Part shown: positions 9,121 through 16,663 of the stretch, piece after piece
Position numbering within the stretch: position 1 is the first letter of the stretch
How the letters are laid out: each line of letters starts with the position of its first letter
DNA from: CAYSWV01 sp964434865
Lineage (GTDB): Bacteria; Cyanobacteriota; Cyanobacteriia; Thermostichales; Thermostichaceae
Direction: 5' to 3'
Assembly (NCBI GenBank): GCA_964434865.1
Contig: CAYSWV010000019.1
Location: 1 to 64,000, forward strand
Length of the DNA stretch: 64,000 nt
Translations under genes and position numbers: made by a program
Notes under the pieces: generated by a model
What the model was told of the DNA's origin: nothing
Seen by the model: only the letters and a program-made list of their open reading frames with translations
The model's database searches: none

Positions 9121-9570
9121 AACACTATAATTGTTACATATTGTTGCGATACTTAAGTTAACAAATGTTTATCGCTGCAATATCTGGCTCAATTCAGGTT
9201 TGGCTGGGAGATAAATGAGAAGATCAACACTATTTGTTATGCCAGTCTGTAATATAACTTAATATTTTAAGCACAATGCCTCCCTATCCTAAATGAGTAT
9301 ATTTGCCTGATTACAATGGGTTGGGTCAAGATCTCAATAGCTGAAGTGTTTTGGCTAAGTGATACTATTTCACTGCCTTTGAATTATGAAATGTCTATTT
9401 TGATCACTGAAGTCTAGCAGCTCTTAAACTAAGTCCTGTTTAGGTGGTAGTTGAGTCTTATCGTCATATTTTCAGTTTGATCGTAGTTTCCTATGGTACT
9501 CAGCGCCAGCTAGAGTTACCCTGAGAATGCCTTAAAGGACCTAGTGAATTATCAATCTTAGTTTTGCCTC
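9121..9570. promoter_or_regulatory. Divergent promoter region between mysB and crtISO
   Basis: This 450-base A+T-rich region separates two divergently transcribed photoprotection genes, so promoters for both must lie here or be absent. Tracts such as TATAACTTAATATTTTAAG near 9254 are promoter-like, but I could not place a definite -10/-35 pair. No known operator was recognised. Confidence 0.45.
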
Positions 9571-11097
9571 ATGATCCAAGCTCTTACACCAACTTCTACA
9601 GATGCTGATGTTATTGTGATTGGCTCCGGTATTGGTGGGTTAGTCACAGCCACTCAGCTCATTGCTAAAGGATTTTCGGTCTTAGTGCTCGAAAAATATT
9701 TGATCCCAGGAGGCAGTGCTGGCTACTTTGAACGATCACAACCCCAGGGGGTTTATCGATTTGACGTGGGAGCCTCCATGATTTTTGGACTGGGATCGGA
9801 AGGCACAACCAACTTACTCACTCGAGCTCTAGCGGATGTTGACCAAGAGATTCCATCTATTCCTGATCCGGTCCAAATTGCTTATCATTTGCCCAATCAG
9901 CTGAATCCTAAGGTACATCGCTGCTATGAAGCTTTCATTACTGAACTCACTCACTTTTTTCCGCATGAGAAGGTCGGGATCCAGCGGTTTTATGATGAAG
10001 CGTGGCGCATTTTTAATAGCCTCAATGCCATGGAACTCCTGTCCTTGGAAGAACCTCGTTACCTGGCTCGATCCTTTTTTCAAAACCCTTGGGGTTGTTT
10101 AACGCTGGCCCGATACCTCCCTGTCAATGTGGGTCAGGTGGCCCGCCGCCATATCCAAGATCCAGCCTTGCTGAAATTTATCGATATGGAATGCTACTGC
10201 TGGTCTGTAGTCCCGGCTGATCAGACCCCTATGATCAACGCGGGTATGGTGTTTTGTGATCGTCACTATGGCGGGATTAACTATCCCAAAGGTGGGGTGG
10301 GTCGCATTGCCGAAGCACTGGTTAAAGGGTTAGAAGCCAAAGGCGGATCGATCCGCTATGGAGCCCGAGTGACACAAATTTTAAACCAAGGCCACCGAGC
10401 TGTGGGTGTGCAATTAGCCTCGGGTGAGCACCTGTATGCCCGTAAGATCATTTCTAATGCTACCCGTTGGGATACCTTTGAAAAACTTTGGCCCCAGTCA
10501 TCACCTCAAGCTGAATACCGTTGGCAACAGCGCTATCAACAGTCTCCTAGCTTTTTGAGTTTACATCTAGGGGTTAAATCAGAAGCCTTGGCTGCCGAGG
10601 GCAATTGCCACCATATTATTTTAGAAGACTGGAAGGATCTGGAGTCAGAACAAGGTACTATTTTTGTCTCGATTCCCACATTACTCGATCCAGGCTTGGC
10701 TCCCCCTGATCGACACATTCTGCATGTTTTTACACCAAGCTGGATCCAAACTTGGCAAGGTTTGAATGCAAAAGAGTATCATCAGCTTAAGCAAGAGGCA
10801 GCCACCCGATTGATCCAACGCTTAGAAGCGGTATGGCCTCAACTTTCAAGGCATATTGAACTTCAAGAGATCGGAACCCCCCGAAGCCATCGTCGCTTTT
10901 TAGGCCGAGTTAACGGAACTTACGGCCCTATCCCTCGGAATACACCTTGGGGCTTACTGGGCATGCCTTTCAATCGTACTGCCATTCAAGATCTGTACTG
11001 TACGGGTGATAGTACATTCCCAGGTCAAGGCCTAAATGCAGTTGCTTTTTCTGGTTTTGCCTGTGCTCATCGCGTGGCCGTCGATTTAGGATGGTAG
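9571..11097 (+). CDS. crtH: Carotene isomerase (prolycopene isomerase, CrtISO/CrtH)
   Basis: This 508-residue FAD-dependent enzyme belongs to the phytoene-desaturase superfamily. CrtISO converts poly-cis prolycopene to all-trans lycopene during carotenoid synthesis at the thylakoid or cytoplasmic membrane. The dinucleotide-binding fold VIVIGSGIGGL...VLVLEK is at residues 14-43, followed by PGGSAGYF. NYPKGGVGRIAEALVKG near residue 230 and the C-terminal FAD motif YCTGDSTFPGQGLNAVAFSG near 475-495 are typical of CrtISO rather than of CrtP or CrtQ. Length and N-terminus agree with cyanobacterial homologues. It is transcribed away from the MAA cluster. It could be confused with other CrtI-type desaturases, but the C-terminal motif favours CrtISO. 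Confidence 0.88.
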   Translation: MIQALTPTSTDADVIVIGSGIGGLVTATQLIAKGFSVLVLEKYLIPGGSAGYFERSQPQGVYRFDVGASMIFGLGSEGTTNLLTRALADVDQEIPSIPDPVQIAYHLPNQLNPKVHRCYEAFITELTHFFPHEKVGIQRFYDEAWRIFNSLNAMELLSLEEPRYLARSFFQNPWGCLTLARYLPVNVGQVARRHIQDPALLKFIDMECYCWSVVPADQTPMINAGMVFCDRHYGGINYPKGGVGRIAEALVKGLEAKGGSIRYGARVTQILNQGHRAVGVQLASGEHLYARKIISNATRWDTFEKLWPQSSPQAEYRWQQRYQQSPSFLSLHLGVKSEALAAEGNCHHIILEDWKDLESEQGTIFVSIPTLLDPGLAPPDRHILHVFTPSWIQTWQGLNAKEYHQLKQEAATRLIQRLEAVWPQLSRHIELQEIGTPRSHRRFLGRVNGTYGPIPRNTPWGLLGMPFNRTAIQDLYCTGDSTFPGQGLNAVAFSGFACAHRVAVDLGW

Positions 11098-11162
11098 CTA
11101 TTCCTTCCCTTATTTCCTATACTGACAAGCAGATGTAGATTTGTTTACACTGTTTGCCAATT

Positions 11163-11723
11163 ATGAATCTTGAACCTGAATCCCACCCATCAACCATTTT
11201 GCATGAGCAGCTCCGATATCAAGGGAAAAAGTATACCTTTGTGGCTCAACATATGCGCTTTCCAGGGGGAAAAGAGGGGCTAAGGGACTACCTCCTGCAT
11301 CCGGGTGGATCGATGGCTGTACCGCTCACCGCAGCCGGGAATTACCTATGCCTTCGGCAATATCGGTTTGCAGTTGGATCCTACATCTACGAGTTTCCAG
11401 CTGGTACCCTTGAACCTAATGAATCACCAGATGAAACCATTAAGCGTGAACTCGAAGAAGAAACAGGATATCGGGCGCTTCAATGGGACTCGTTGGGATC
11501 ATTTTACCTAGCTCCTGGCTACAGTGATGAAATTATGTCGGTCTTTCTAGCTCGAGAGTTAGTTCAGTTGCCTGATCCACCTGCTCAAGATGATGATGAA
11601 GACATTCAAGTTGTGGAGTTATCTAGTACAGAGATGCTTCAACTAGCGTTTAAAGATCTGGCCTTAGATGCTAAATCGATTGCTGCTTTCTACCGAGCTC
11701 AATTATTCCTGACTGCACTTTGA
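11163..11723 (+). CDS. NUDIX hydrolase, ADP-ribose pyrophosphatase type
   Basis: This 186-residue NUDIX protein probably hydrolyses ADP-ribose or a related nucleoside diphosphate sugar. The NUDIX box is complete: G-TLEPN-E-SPDETIK-RELEEETGY near residues 86-108, which fits Gx5Ex7REUxEExGU. The segment LYEFPAGTLEP-like (YIYEFPAGTLEP) just before it and the APGYSDEIM loop after it are hallmarks of the ADP-ribose pyrophosphatase branch. An in-frame TTG lies three codons upstream at 11154, but the ATG at 11163 is the more natural start. It follows crtH by 65 bases on the same strand and may be co-transcribed. Confidence 0.85.
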   Translation: MNLEPESHPSTILHEQLRYQGKKYTFVAQHMRFPGGKEGLRDYLLHPGGSMAVPLTAAGNYLCLRQYRFAVGSYIYEFPAGTLEPNESPDETIKRELEEETGYRALQWDSLGSFYLAPGYSDEIMSVFLARELVQLPDPPAQDDDEDIQVVELSSTEMLQLAFKDLALDAKSIAAFYRAQLFLTAL

Positions 11724-12040
11724 ATTTGAATATGCTCCGATTTTGAGTATTTGAGTTGAATACTTCAAGCTTAACTGTCTTTTAACCGTAACCAACCTAT
11801 GTTGATTGCCCAAGGCAATTCTAGAGTGAAAATTCTAGGATTCGCAGTCTCAGGTTAATTCATACCAAAACCTATTCGTAGTAAAACCTATTTGCACTAA
11901 AATCTTAGGATCCAAATCTGAAATTCATTCGTAAGCCTCAAGCTAATTTGCAAACCCTAATAGCTATCCTAGGAACGAAGTTGACTACTGAACGTCAGAT
12001 CTGGATCTAACACTACTCATTCACGCTTTGTCTACACCGA
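11724..12040. other. Intergenic region, nothing recognised
   Basis: This 317-base region lies between two convergent genes. It contains loosely repeated short phrases around AAAACCTATT near 11866-11895 but no clear terminator hairpin with a T-tract and no gene. Confidence 0.45.
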
Positions 12041-12355
12041 TTATCGAGAGCGAGCAGTACTCAGCGATACTTGAAACCAATCCACAAACTCATCACGACG
12101 TAACACCTTGGGGCGAGAGCGAGGTCCAAAGCGAACCAAGCTAGGCATTCCATACTCTTTTAGACGATCGCGCAACCAGGTACCTACTCCTGTTTTACCA
12201 TCAGACGGCATTTCAGTTTGGAAACTGCTGTACATCAAAAGCAACTGACTGCGGGCTTCAAGGGTAGCGTCCTCTTGAATTAGGCGAGGTAAAACCGAAG
12301 ATGTTGATTGATATCTCTCACGTTCTCTCCGTGGACCACGGAATTGTCTACTCAT
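12041..12355 (-). CDS. Hypothetical protein, basic, about 104 residues
   Basis: I do not recognise this protein. The chosen ATG at 12355 is preceded by TAGGAGA at good spacing, which supports translation from MSRQFRGPRRERERY. The first 25 residues are Arg-rich. The middle is helical (EDATLEARSQLLLMYSSF), and the C-terminus (GTWLRDRLKEYGMPSLVRF, then RRDEFVDWF) looks like a small nucleic-acid-binding or partner-binding domain. It lies downstream of the coiled-coil gene at 12749 on the same strand, separated by about 390 bases. Confidence 0.6.
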   Translation of the reverse strand: MSRQFRGPRRERERYQSTSSVLPRLIQEDATLEARSQLLLMYSSFQTEMPSDGKTGVGTWLRDRLKEYGMPSLVRFGPRSRPKVLRRDEFVDWFQVSLSTARSR

Positions 12356-12748
12356 AGAATCTCCTAACGACTTTTGCAAAAACTGGGAAACTTGATTTCC
12401 CTTTCAAAACCTATCAGGTAGTTAGAATCGCCACTGCTGGAAACATTGATCCCATTACGAGCAAGCAGGGGGATATATCTAAAGCAGATAGGATCCTGAC
12501 TCCTAATAATGTTGGACTCCAAGTAGTCTGGACCTTGCAGAGGTTTGGCACACGCAAGTAAAGGCGTCAATACCAGACTTCTACACATATCTTGACCCAA
12601 AAAGAGCCTTTTGAACAGGGGGGCTAGCCCGAATTCATGATGTTTGTGCTGATAGCTCCATCTCTGAGTTGGCGCAACTGGCCAATCTGCTCTGGAAGTT
12701 ACTGCGTAGAGAGAAGTTGCTGCGTAGAGAGAAGTTACTGCGTAGGCG
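12356..12748. other. Spacer with a low-quality open frame and a short tandem repeat
   Basis: A minus-strand frame spans 12364-12777, but its product is low-complexity at the N-terminus (repeated SLYAVTS), overlaps the neighbouring gene and looks like no protein family, so I do not call it. The tandem repeat at 12700-12745 is the only clear structure. Confidence 0.45.
12700..12745. repeat. 18-bp tandem repeat, about 2.5 copies
   Basis: Two near-identical 18-bp copies (TACTGCGTAGAGAGAAGT, then the same with one changed base) are followed by a partial third copy TACTGCGTAG. It lies just after the 3' end of the coiled-coil gene on the minus strand. Confidence 0.8.
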
Positions 12749-13246
12749 CTACAAGTTTTGACGGCCATTTCGCACAATGCGCAAAGATTCCAGTAGCCGG
12801 TTTTCTAGATCACCCAAAACCTGATCCACATATCGATTGGCTTCCATCTGTAGTTGTTCGATTTCCTGGAGAGATTGGCGGCGCAGATCTTCACCCTCTC
12901 TTTGAGTTTGGTAGTAGATTTGCTCAGCCTGAGCCTGCGCTTGTCGGATAATCACGGACTCCTCTAGCAACTGTTGGGCTTTCCGTTCAGCATTAGCCAC
13001 AATATCTCGAGCATAACGGCCTGCTTCTTGCACAATTTCGTCTCGCTGTTGCAATACCTTCTCAGCAGCCTCAAAGGCAGCAGGCAAACTTTCCCGAATT
13101 TGATCGAGACGTTCTAATAGCACTTCCTCCTTGACTAACGTCCAGGAAAGGAGTCTCTGGCACTCAAATATGACCTGCTCTAACTGATCAAGAGCATCAG
13201 CCACATTCATAAGGGCTTGTTTAGAATCTTGGGGTGAGTCTCTCAA
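12749..13246 (-). CDS. Coiled-coil protein, DivIVA/ATPase-b-like
   Basis: This 165-residue protein is almost entirely helical and charged, with long heptad-like stretches (EIVQEAGRYARDIVANAERKA, ERKAQQLLEES, then REGEDLRRQSLQEIEQLQMEANRYVDQVLGDLE split over residues 60-150). Such proteins resemble DivIVA or F-type ATPase b-subunit coiled coils and are common as cyanobacterial hypothetical proteins, where they may serve as scaffolds. No catalytic motif is visible. The start is uncertain: TTG at 13246 has AGGA upstream, while the ATG at 13210 (MNVADALDQ) would give 153 residues. The function is not known to me. Confidence 0.7.
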   Translation of the reverse strand: MRDSPQDSKQALMNVADALDQLEQVIFECQRLLSWTLVKEEVLLERLDQIRESLPAAFEAAEKVLQQRDEIVQEAGRYARDIVANAERKAQQLLEESVIIRQAQAQAEQIYYQTQREGEDLRRQSLQEIEQLQMEANRYVDQVLGDLENRLLESLRIVRNGRQNL

Positions 13247-13432
13247 ACGAATTCCTGCCTGTCTGGAGCAGTTGCTAACACGCTATCGCTTACCATATCA
13301 AGATTGGGGATCTGATGGAGAGAACTCCAGCGAGGAAGTGACAAATTGATCGAAAACCTGTGCTGCTTAGACACCACGGTGATGACCTTGGTCTATCCAA
13401 GCTACAGATCCTGATAATTCTATTGAGATAAT

Positions 13433-14551
13433 ATGGCTTTCCCCTTCACAGTTGAGCGTCAATGCACGACTACCCATGCTCGGGCTGGTTGGTTTAGGAC
13501 ACCCCATGGTGACATTCCAACCCCTTGTTTTATGCCAGTAGGGACTTTGGCTAACGTCAAAACCTTAACTCCAGCTCAAGTCAAAGCGGCTGGGGCCCAC
13601 ATGATTTTGAGTAACACCTATCATTTGCATATCCAACCTGGAGAAGGGATTGTGCAGCGAGCCGGTGGTCTACACCAGTTTATGAGCTGGCCGGGGCCCA
13701 TTTTGACAGACTCAGGTGGCTTTCAGGTGTTTAGCCTCAGTCAAATTCGCTCGTTGGATGAAGATGGGGTTACGTTTAAATCTCACCATGATGGAGCTTT
13801 GATCCGATTTACCCCTGAACGGTCTATCCAAATCCAAAATGCTTTAGGGGCTGATGTGATCATGGCCTTTGATGAATGCCCGCCTTATCCGGCAACCCGA
13901 GACGATGTGACTCATGCCGTTCGCCGGACAACAGCATGGCTAAAACGTTGTATATCGGCTCATCAGCGCCAAGATCAAGCCTTATTTGGGATTGTCCAAG
14001 GAGGGATTTATCCTGATCTGAGACAGCAGTCGGCTCAGCAGTTGCGTGAGTTTGAATTACCTGGCTATGCGATTGGAGGGGTTAGTGTTGGAGAACCTGC
14101 TCATTTGATTGAGCCCATAGTGGCCGCGACAACACCCTATCTCCCTTCTGATCGGCCTCGTTATTTAATGGGCGTAGGGACTTATGCAGAGATGCAAGCT
14201 GCTGTGGCCCAAGGGGTTGACTTATTTGATTGTGTAATCCCAACTCGATTTGCTCGCCATGGCGCCGTCATGAGTCAAGGCCAGCGCTGGAATATCAAGA
14301 ACGCCCAGTTTCGTGAGGATCTGAGACCCTTGGATCCCACCTGCACCTGTTATACCTGTCAAACCTTTACCCGAGCTTATCTCTGTCACTTGATCCGAGC
14401 TAAGGAAATGCTAGGCTACACATTGCTGGCTATTCATAATGTGGCTGAACTAATGACCTTTACTCGCAAAATGCGGGAAGCTATCCTGGAGGGCAACTTC
14501 AATAAGGGATGGACCCCCTGGAAGGCTGAGGATGCAACCCTATCAACTTAA
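13433..14551 (+). CDS. tgt: tRNA-guanine(34) transglycosylase
   Basis: This 372-residue enzyme exchanges guanine 34 for the queuosine precursor preQ1 in tRNAs with GUN anticodons. Diagnostic motifs are TPCFMPVGTLANVK near residue 30, ILTDSGGFQVFSLS with the catalytic aspartate near 91, FGIVQGGIYPDLR near 180 and DLFDCVIPTRFARHG near 263, where the nucleophilic aspartate lies. The C-terminal zinc site is CTCYTC plus a later H (residues ~302-333). Length is standard for bacterial Tgt. It is transcribed away from the coiled-coil gene. It is a tRNA-modification gene 2 kb upstream of the tRNA-mimic array; I regard this as probably coincidental. Confidence 0.95.
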   Translation: MAFPFTVERQCTTTHARAGWFRTPHGDIPTPCFMPVGTLANVKTLTPAQVKAAGAHMILSNTYHLHIQPGEGIVQRAGGLHQFMSWPGPILTDSGGFQVFSLSQIRSLDEDGVTFKSHHDGALIRFTPERSIQIQNALGADVIMAFDECPPYPATRDDVTHAVRRTTAWLKRCISAHQRQDQALFGIVQGGIYPDLRQQSAQQLREFELPGYAIGGVSVGEPAHLIEPIVAATTPYLPSDRPRYLMGVGTYAEMQAAVAQGVDLFDCVIPTRFARHGAVMSQGQRWNIKNAQFREDLRPLDPTCTCYTCQTFTRAYLCHLIRAKEMLGYTLLAIHNVAELMTFTRKMREAILEGNFNKGWTPWKAEDATLST

Positions 14552-14605
14552 TAAAATCTGCTAACCAGTAGTCCCTAGTCTGACAAGAACTCAGTTCTCA
14601 GCCCA

Positions 14606-14866
14606 CTAGTCTTCAATATGCCAATCAATCTTAGTGGGATCAACCTTAGTGGGATCAACCTTAGTGGGATCAACCTTAGTGGGATCGATCAGACGTGCGG
14701 ACGTGTTCAAAGTGCGGATGCCCTGTTTATGAGGCTTCTCTGCAGACTCAGTAGCGTTAACAGGCTTAGGCCCCAACAGGTGACGACCAGCCATCAACAA
14801 TACAGCTCCACCGCCAAATGTCAGAGCCTGTACAAAAGCACGACGAGATTGCAAACGAGTAGTCAT
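14606..14866 (-). CDS. Small exported protein with a DPTK repeat tail
   Basis: I do not recognise this 86-residue protein. From the ATG at 14866 it begins MTTRLQSRRAFVQALTFGGG, a twin-arginine-like signal (SRRAFVQ) followed by a hydrophobic segment (ALTFGGGAVLLMAG), so export or membrane anchoring is likely. The C-terminus holds four tandem copies of DPTKV or DPTKI encoded by a 15-bp DNA repeat, then DWHIED. It is convergent with tgt. The repeat number may vary between strains. Confidence 0.55.
   Translation of the reverse strand: MTTRLQSRRAFVQALTFGGGAVLLMAGRHLLGPKPVNATESAEKPHKQGIRTLNTSARLIDPTKVDPTKVDPTKVDPTKIDWHIED
14626..14686. repeat. 15-bp in-frame tandem repeat, four copies
   Basis: AACCTTAGTGGGATC repeats three times with a fourth slightly diverged copy (AATCTTAGTGGGATC). 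The unit is a multiple of three, so copy-number change preserves the frame of the small exported protein. Confidence 0.85.
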
Positions 14867-15285
14867 AAATAGTATCTGTAGGAGTCCCATTAAGTTTTAC
14901 ACGAACGGTTGAGTAGCACAACCCTAGGATCCAGGTTTTGAAATTGCAATGATTTAGTTATGAAGAGTTTAAAGATATCTAGGTTGTACCTATCGGCTTG
15001 CATATATGTGTTTTACGCTACAGCCCGATCCGGGGGTTTCCTCGGCTATTTGTATTCAAGTTAATGTGTTAATTTCTTGAATCAACTGAGTTAAATTTAC
15101 TTAAGTTGTTTAATTATTTGTAAGTTGTTTGGTTCTTCGTAGGTGTAGTGCTTGATTTCAGGGCAAGCTTTGATCTTTAGTTATTCTGTAGTCACCAACT
15201 ATGCAGAGTAAAAGCCGTTTAGACTGCCACTGTCTGGCCTGAGTAATTGATTTGGGTTTAGACCACGATAGGTGAAGACCAGTTG
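14867..15285. other. Intergenic region between divergent genes
   Basis: This roughly 420-base A+T-rich spacer holds the upstream regions of the small exported protein (minus) and the CDF gene (plus). No gene, hairpin terminator or recognisable operator is visible. Confidence 0.45.
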
Positions 15286-15996
15286 ATGAACAGTTCAGGA
15301 TTATGTATGGATCCCATTGAATCGTACCCCTCAAACAGGACTTGCCTCCACACTGCTGATCCCCTTGAAGCTCAAACAGTGAAATCTCTGAAATTAGTAC
15401 TCAGTCTAAGTTTAGGATTAGCTGGGCTTGAATGGGGTTTGGGTTGGATCAGTCACAGTTTGACTGTACTGGCTGATGCCGGTCATCTCATGACAGATAG
15501 TTGGGTGATGGGGCTTGTTCTAATGACGGCTTGGTTGCGACTTCGTTCAGCTCAAAGTCATCATCAATTGGAAAGTTGGGTGACCTTAGCCAATGGCTTA
15601 GTCTTAGTTAGTGTTGGTTTTGGGGTCGGTTGGGAAGCGATCCAGAGATTTCAAGATCCACCTCTTCCTATTGCTGAACAACCTATGCTACTGGCGGCAA
15701 CCCTGAATTTAGCCGTGAATAGTTTGAATGCTTGGATCCTGCATCAACATAGTCATCGTGATCATAATGTTAAAGCAATAGGTCTCCATCTTTTAAGTGA
15801 TGCCTGTGGATCTCTAGGGATTTTAGTTGCTGCATTTGGGATCTGGCAATGGCAGTGGTTTCGAGCGGATAATGTTGTGAGTTTGGGATTAGCTAGCCTG
15901 ATCATCTACTCAGCCCTACCTCTCATTATCAAAGGCTATCAGGATCTAGTCCAACCTAAAAAAATAGATAGAACAGAAGCTGTCAAATCCTATTGA
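15286..15996 (+). CDS. Cation diffusion facilitator family transporter, short form
   Basis: This 236-residue membrane protein matches the cation diffusion facilitator family, which exports Zn2+, Co2+, Cd2+, Fe2+ or Mn2+. Two metal-site motifs are visible: LADAGHLMTDSWVMG near residues 65-79 (TM2) and IGLHLLSDACGSLGILV near 165-181 (TM5). Both keep the H/D...D pattern. The loop HQHSHRDHNVKA, rich in histidine, lies between TM4 and TM5. At about 236 residues it lacks the C-terminal cytoplasmic domain of standard CDF proteins (~300). The ATG at 15286 follows AGGTGAAG; a second ATG lies at 15307. It ends 105 bases before the small gene at 16102. Confidence 0.78.
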   Translation: MNSSGLCMDPIESYPSNRTCLHTADPLEAQTVKSLKLVLSLSLGLAGLEWGLGWISHSLTVLADAGHLMTDSWVMGLVLMTAWLRLRSAQSHHQLESWVTLANGLVLVSVGFGVGWEAIQRFQDPPLPIAEQPMLLAATLNLAVNSLNAWILHQHSHRDHNVKAIGLHLLSDACGSLGILVAAFGIWQWQWFRADNVVSLGLASLIIYSALPLIIKGYQDLVQPKKIDRTEAVKSY

Positions 15997-16101
15997 CACA
16001 GCCTGTAGCACGAATGTAGTATGTATGAGCGGGTTATTAAACCCTCATCTTGAAGAAAGAAGCTGTTTAAGCACTATTTAAGCGTCAAAGGAGATGCTGA
16101 C

Positions 16102-16302
16102 ATGGTTCACATTCGCTTTGAGGGTCGATCTTACGACGTCAGCGAAGAGCATATTCAGGTGTCAGCTCAAATGGATGATACAGCGATTAAACACCAAATT
16201 GCTGATCATTTTGAAGTTAAACCTGAACGCCTGACATATTATGTTGTCGATCGGAGACCGAGTGGTGATTTGATCATCCGACCTGAAGCAGTCTATGGTT
16301 AA
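16102..16302 (+). CDS. Small protein, possibly ubiquitin-like, first gene of the RNA/Ro60 locus
   Basis: This 66-residue protein has an excellent ribosome site (AAAGGAGATG before the ATG). It starts with MVHIRFEGRSYDV, alternates strand-like and helical stretches (DDTAIKHQIADHF), and ends VVDRRPSGDLIIRPEAVYG. The beta-beta-alpha-beta-beta pattern and length suggest a beta-grasp (ubiquitin-like) fold, but I infer this from the pattern only. It lies immediately upstream of the five-RNA array and on the same strand as the AAA+ ATPase and Ro60-like genes, so it may be a third protein of that system. It could also be an unrelated conserved small protein. Confidence 0.65.
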   Translation: MVHIRFEGRSYDVSEEHIQVSAQMDDTAIKHQIADHFEVKPERLTYYVVDRRPSGDLIIRPEAVYG

Positions 16303-16364
16303 TAGTAGTTATTGACATTTGGTTGTTCGAATCTTGTCGTGCAAAGCTTGTTGGTCAACTTAAT

Positions 16365-16507
16365 GATCCCGTGCCCTAACAGGTGAAGCTTACATACATC
16401 GCTGCATTAGCAGAACGTTGCAGGTTCAAATCCTGCCGGCCCAACCACTGGGCTGTAGTTCAATGGTAGAACATCAGTATTACAGCTTTAGCAACTTGCA
16501 CGGGATC
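16365..16507 (+). ncRNA. Y-RNA-like unit 1, circularly permuted tRNA mimic
   Basis: The outer stem pairs 16365-16374 with 16498-16507 over 10 bp. The inner stem pairs AAGCT (16386-16390) with AGCTT (16484-16488). The cap holds a hairpin (16402-16413), a perfect T-arm (16420-16436, loop TTCAAAT), then an acceptor-like stem CGGCCCA (16437-16443) with TGGGCTG (16449-16455), closed by the loop ACCAC. A D-arm follows (GTTC 16458-16461 with GAAC 16469-16472, loop AATGGTA). T-arm, acceptor and D-arm thus occur in permuted order, and the Y stem sits where the anticodon arm would be. This layout agrees with what I recall of bacterial YrlA RNAs. The ACCA in the loop matches a mature tRNA 3' end. Confidence 0.8.
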
Positions 16508-16521
16508 TTTAATCCTGTTTG

Positions 16522-16642
16522 CTCGCACCCTTACAGATTAAGCTTACATACTAGCTCAGTTTGGTAGAGCACTAACCTGGTAAGGTAGTGGTTGCAGGTT
16601 CAAATCCTGTGTATGATCAATAGCTTATTCAACTTGTGCGAG
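16522..16642 (+). ncRNA. Y-RNA-like unit 2, tRNA-Thr(GGU)-like cap
   Basis: The outer stem pairs CTCGCAC (16522-16528) with GTGCGAG (16636-16642), and the inner stem pairs TAAGCT (16539-16544) with AGCTTA (16622-16627). Inside is a tRNA body in normal order. D-stem GCTC (16554-16557) pairs with GAGC (16567-16570). The anticodon arm CTAAC/GGTAG has one mismatch and the 7-base loop CTGGTAA, giving anticodon GGT at 16579-16581. The T-arm spans 16594-16610. The acceptor position is replaced by ACATAC pairing with GTAT of the common frame, so the body hangs on the Y stem through its acceptor end. It has no free CCA end, so it cannot be a working tRNA as drawn. Confidence 0.8.
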
Positions 16643-16663
16643 ATCCACTTAAAAATCATGGCT

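Noticed and set aside
12364..12777. Minus-strand open frame of 137 codons
   Set aside because: Low-complexity N-terminus made by the 18-bp repeat, overlap with the coiled-coil gene, and no protein-like pattern.
14618..14872. Plus-strand frame with INLSG repeats
   Set aside because: It is the antisense reading of the DPTK repeat gene; it lacks a ribosome site and a signal peptide.
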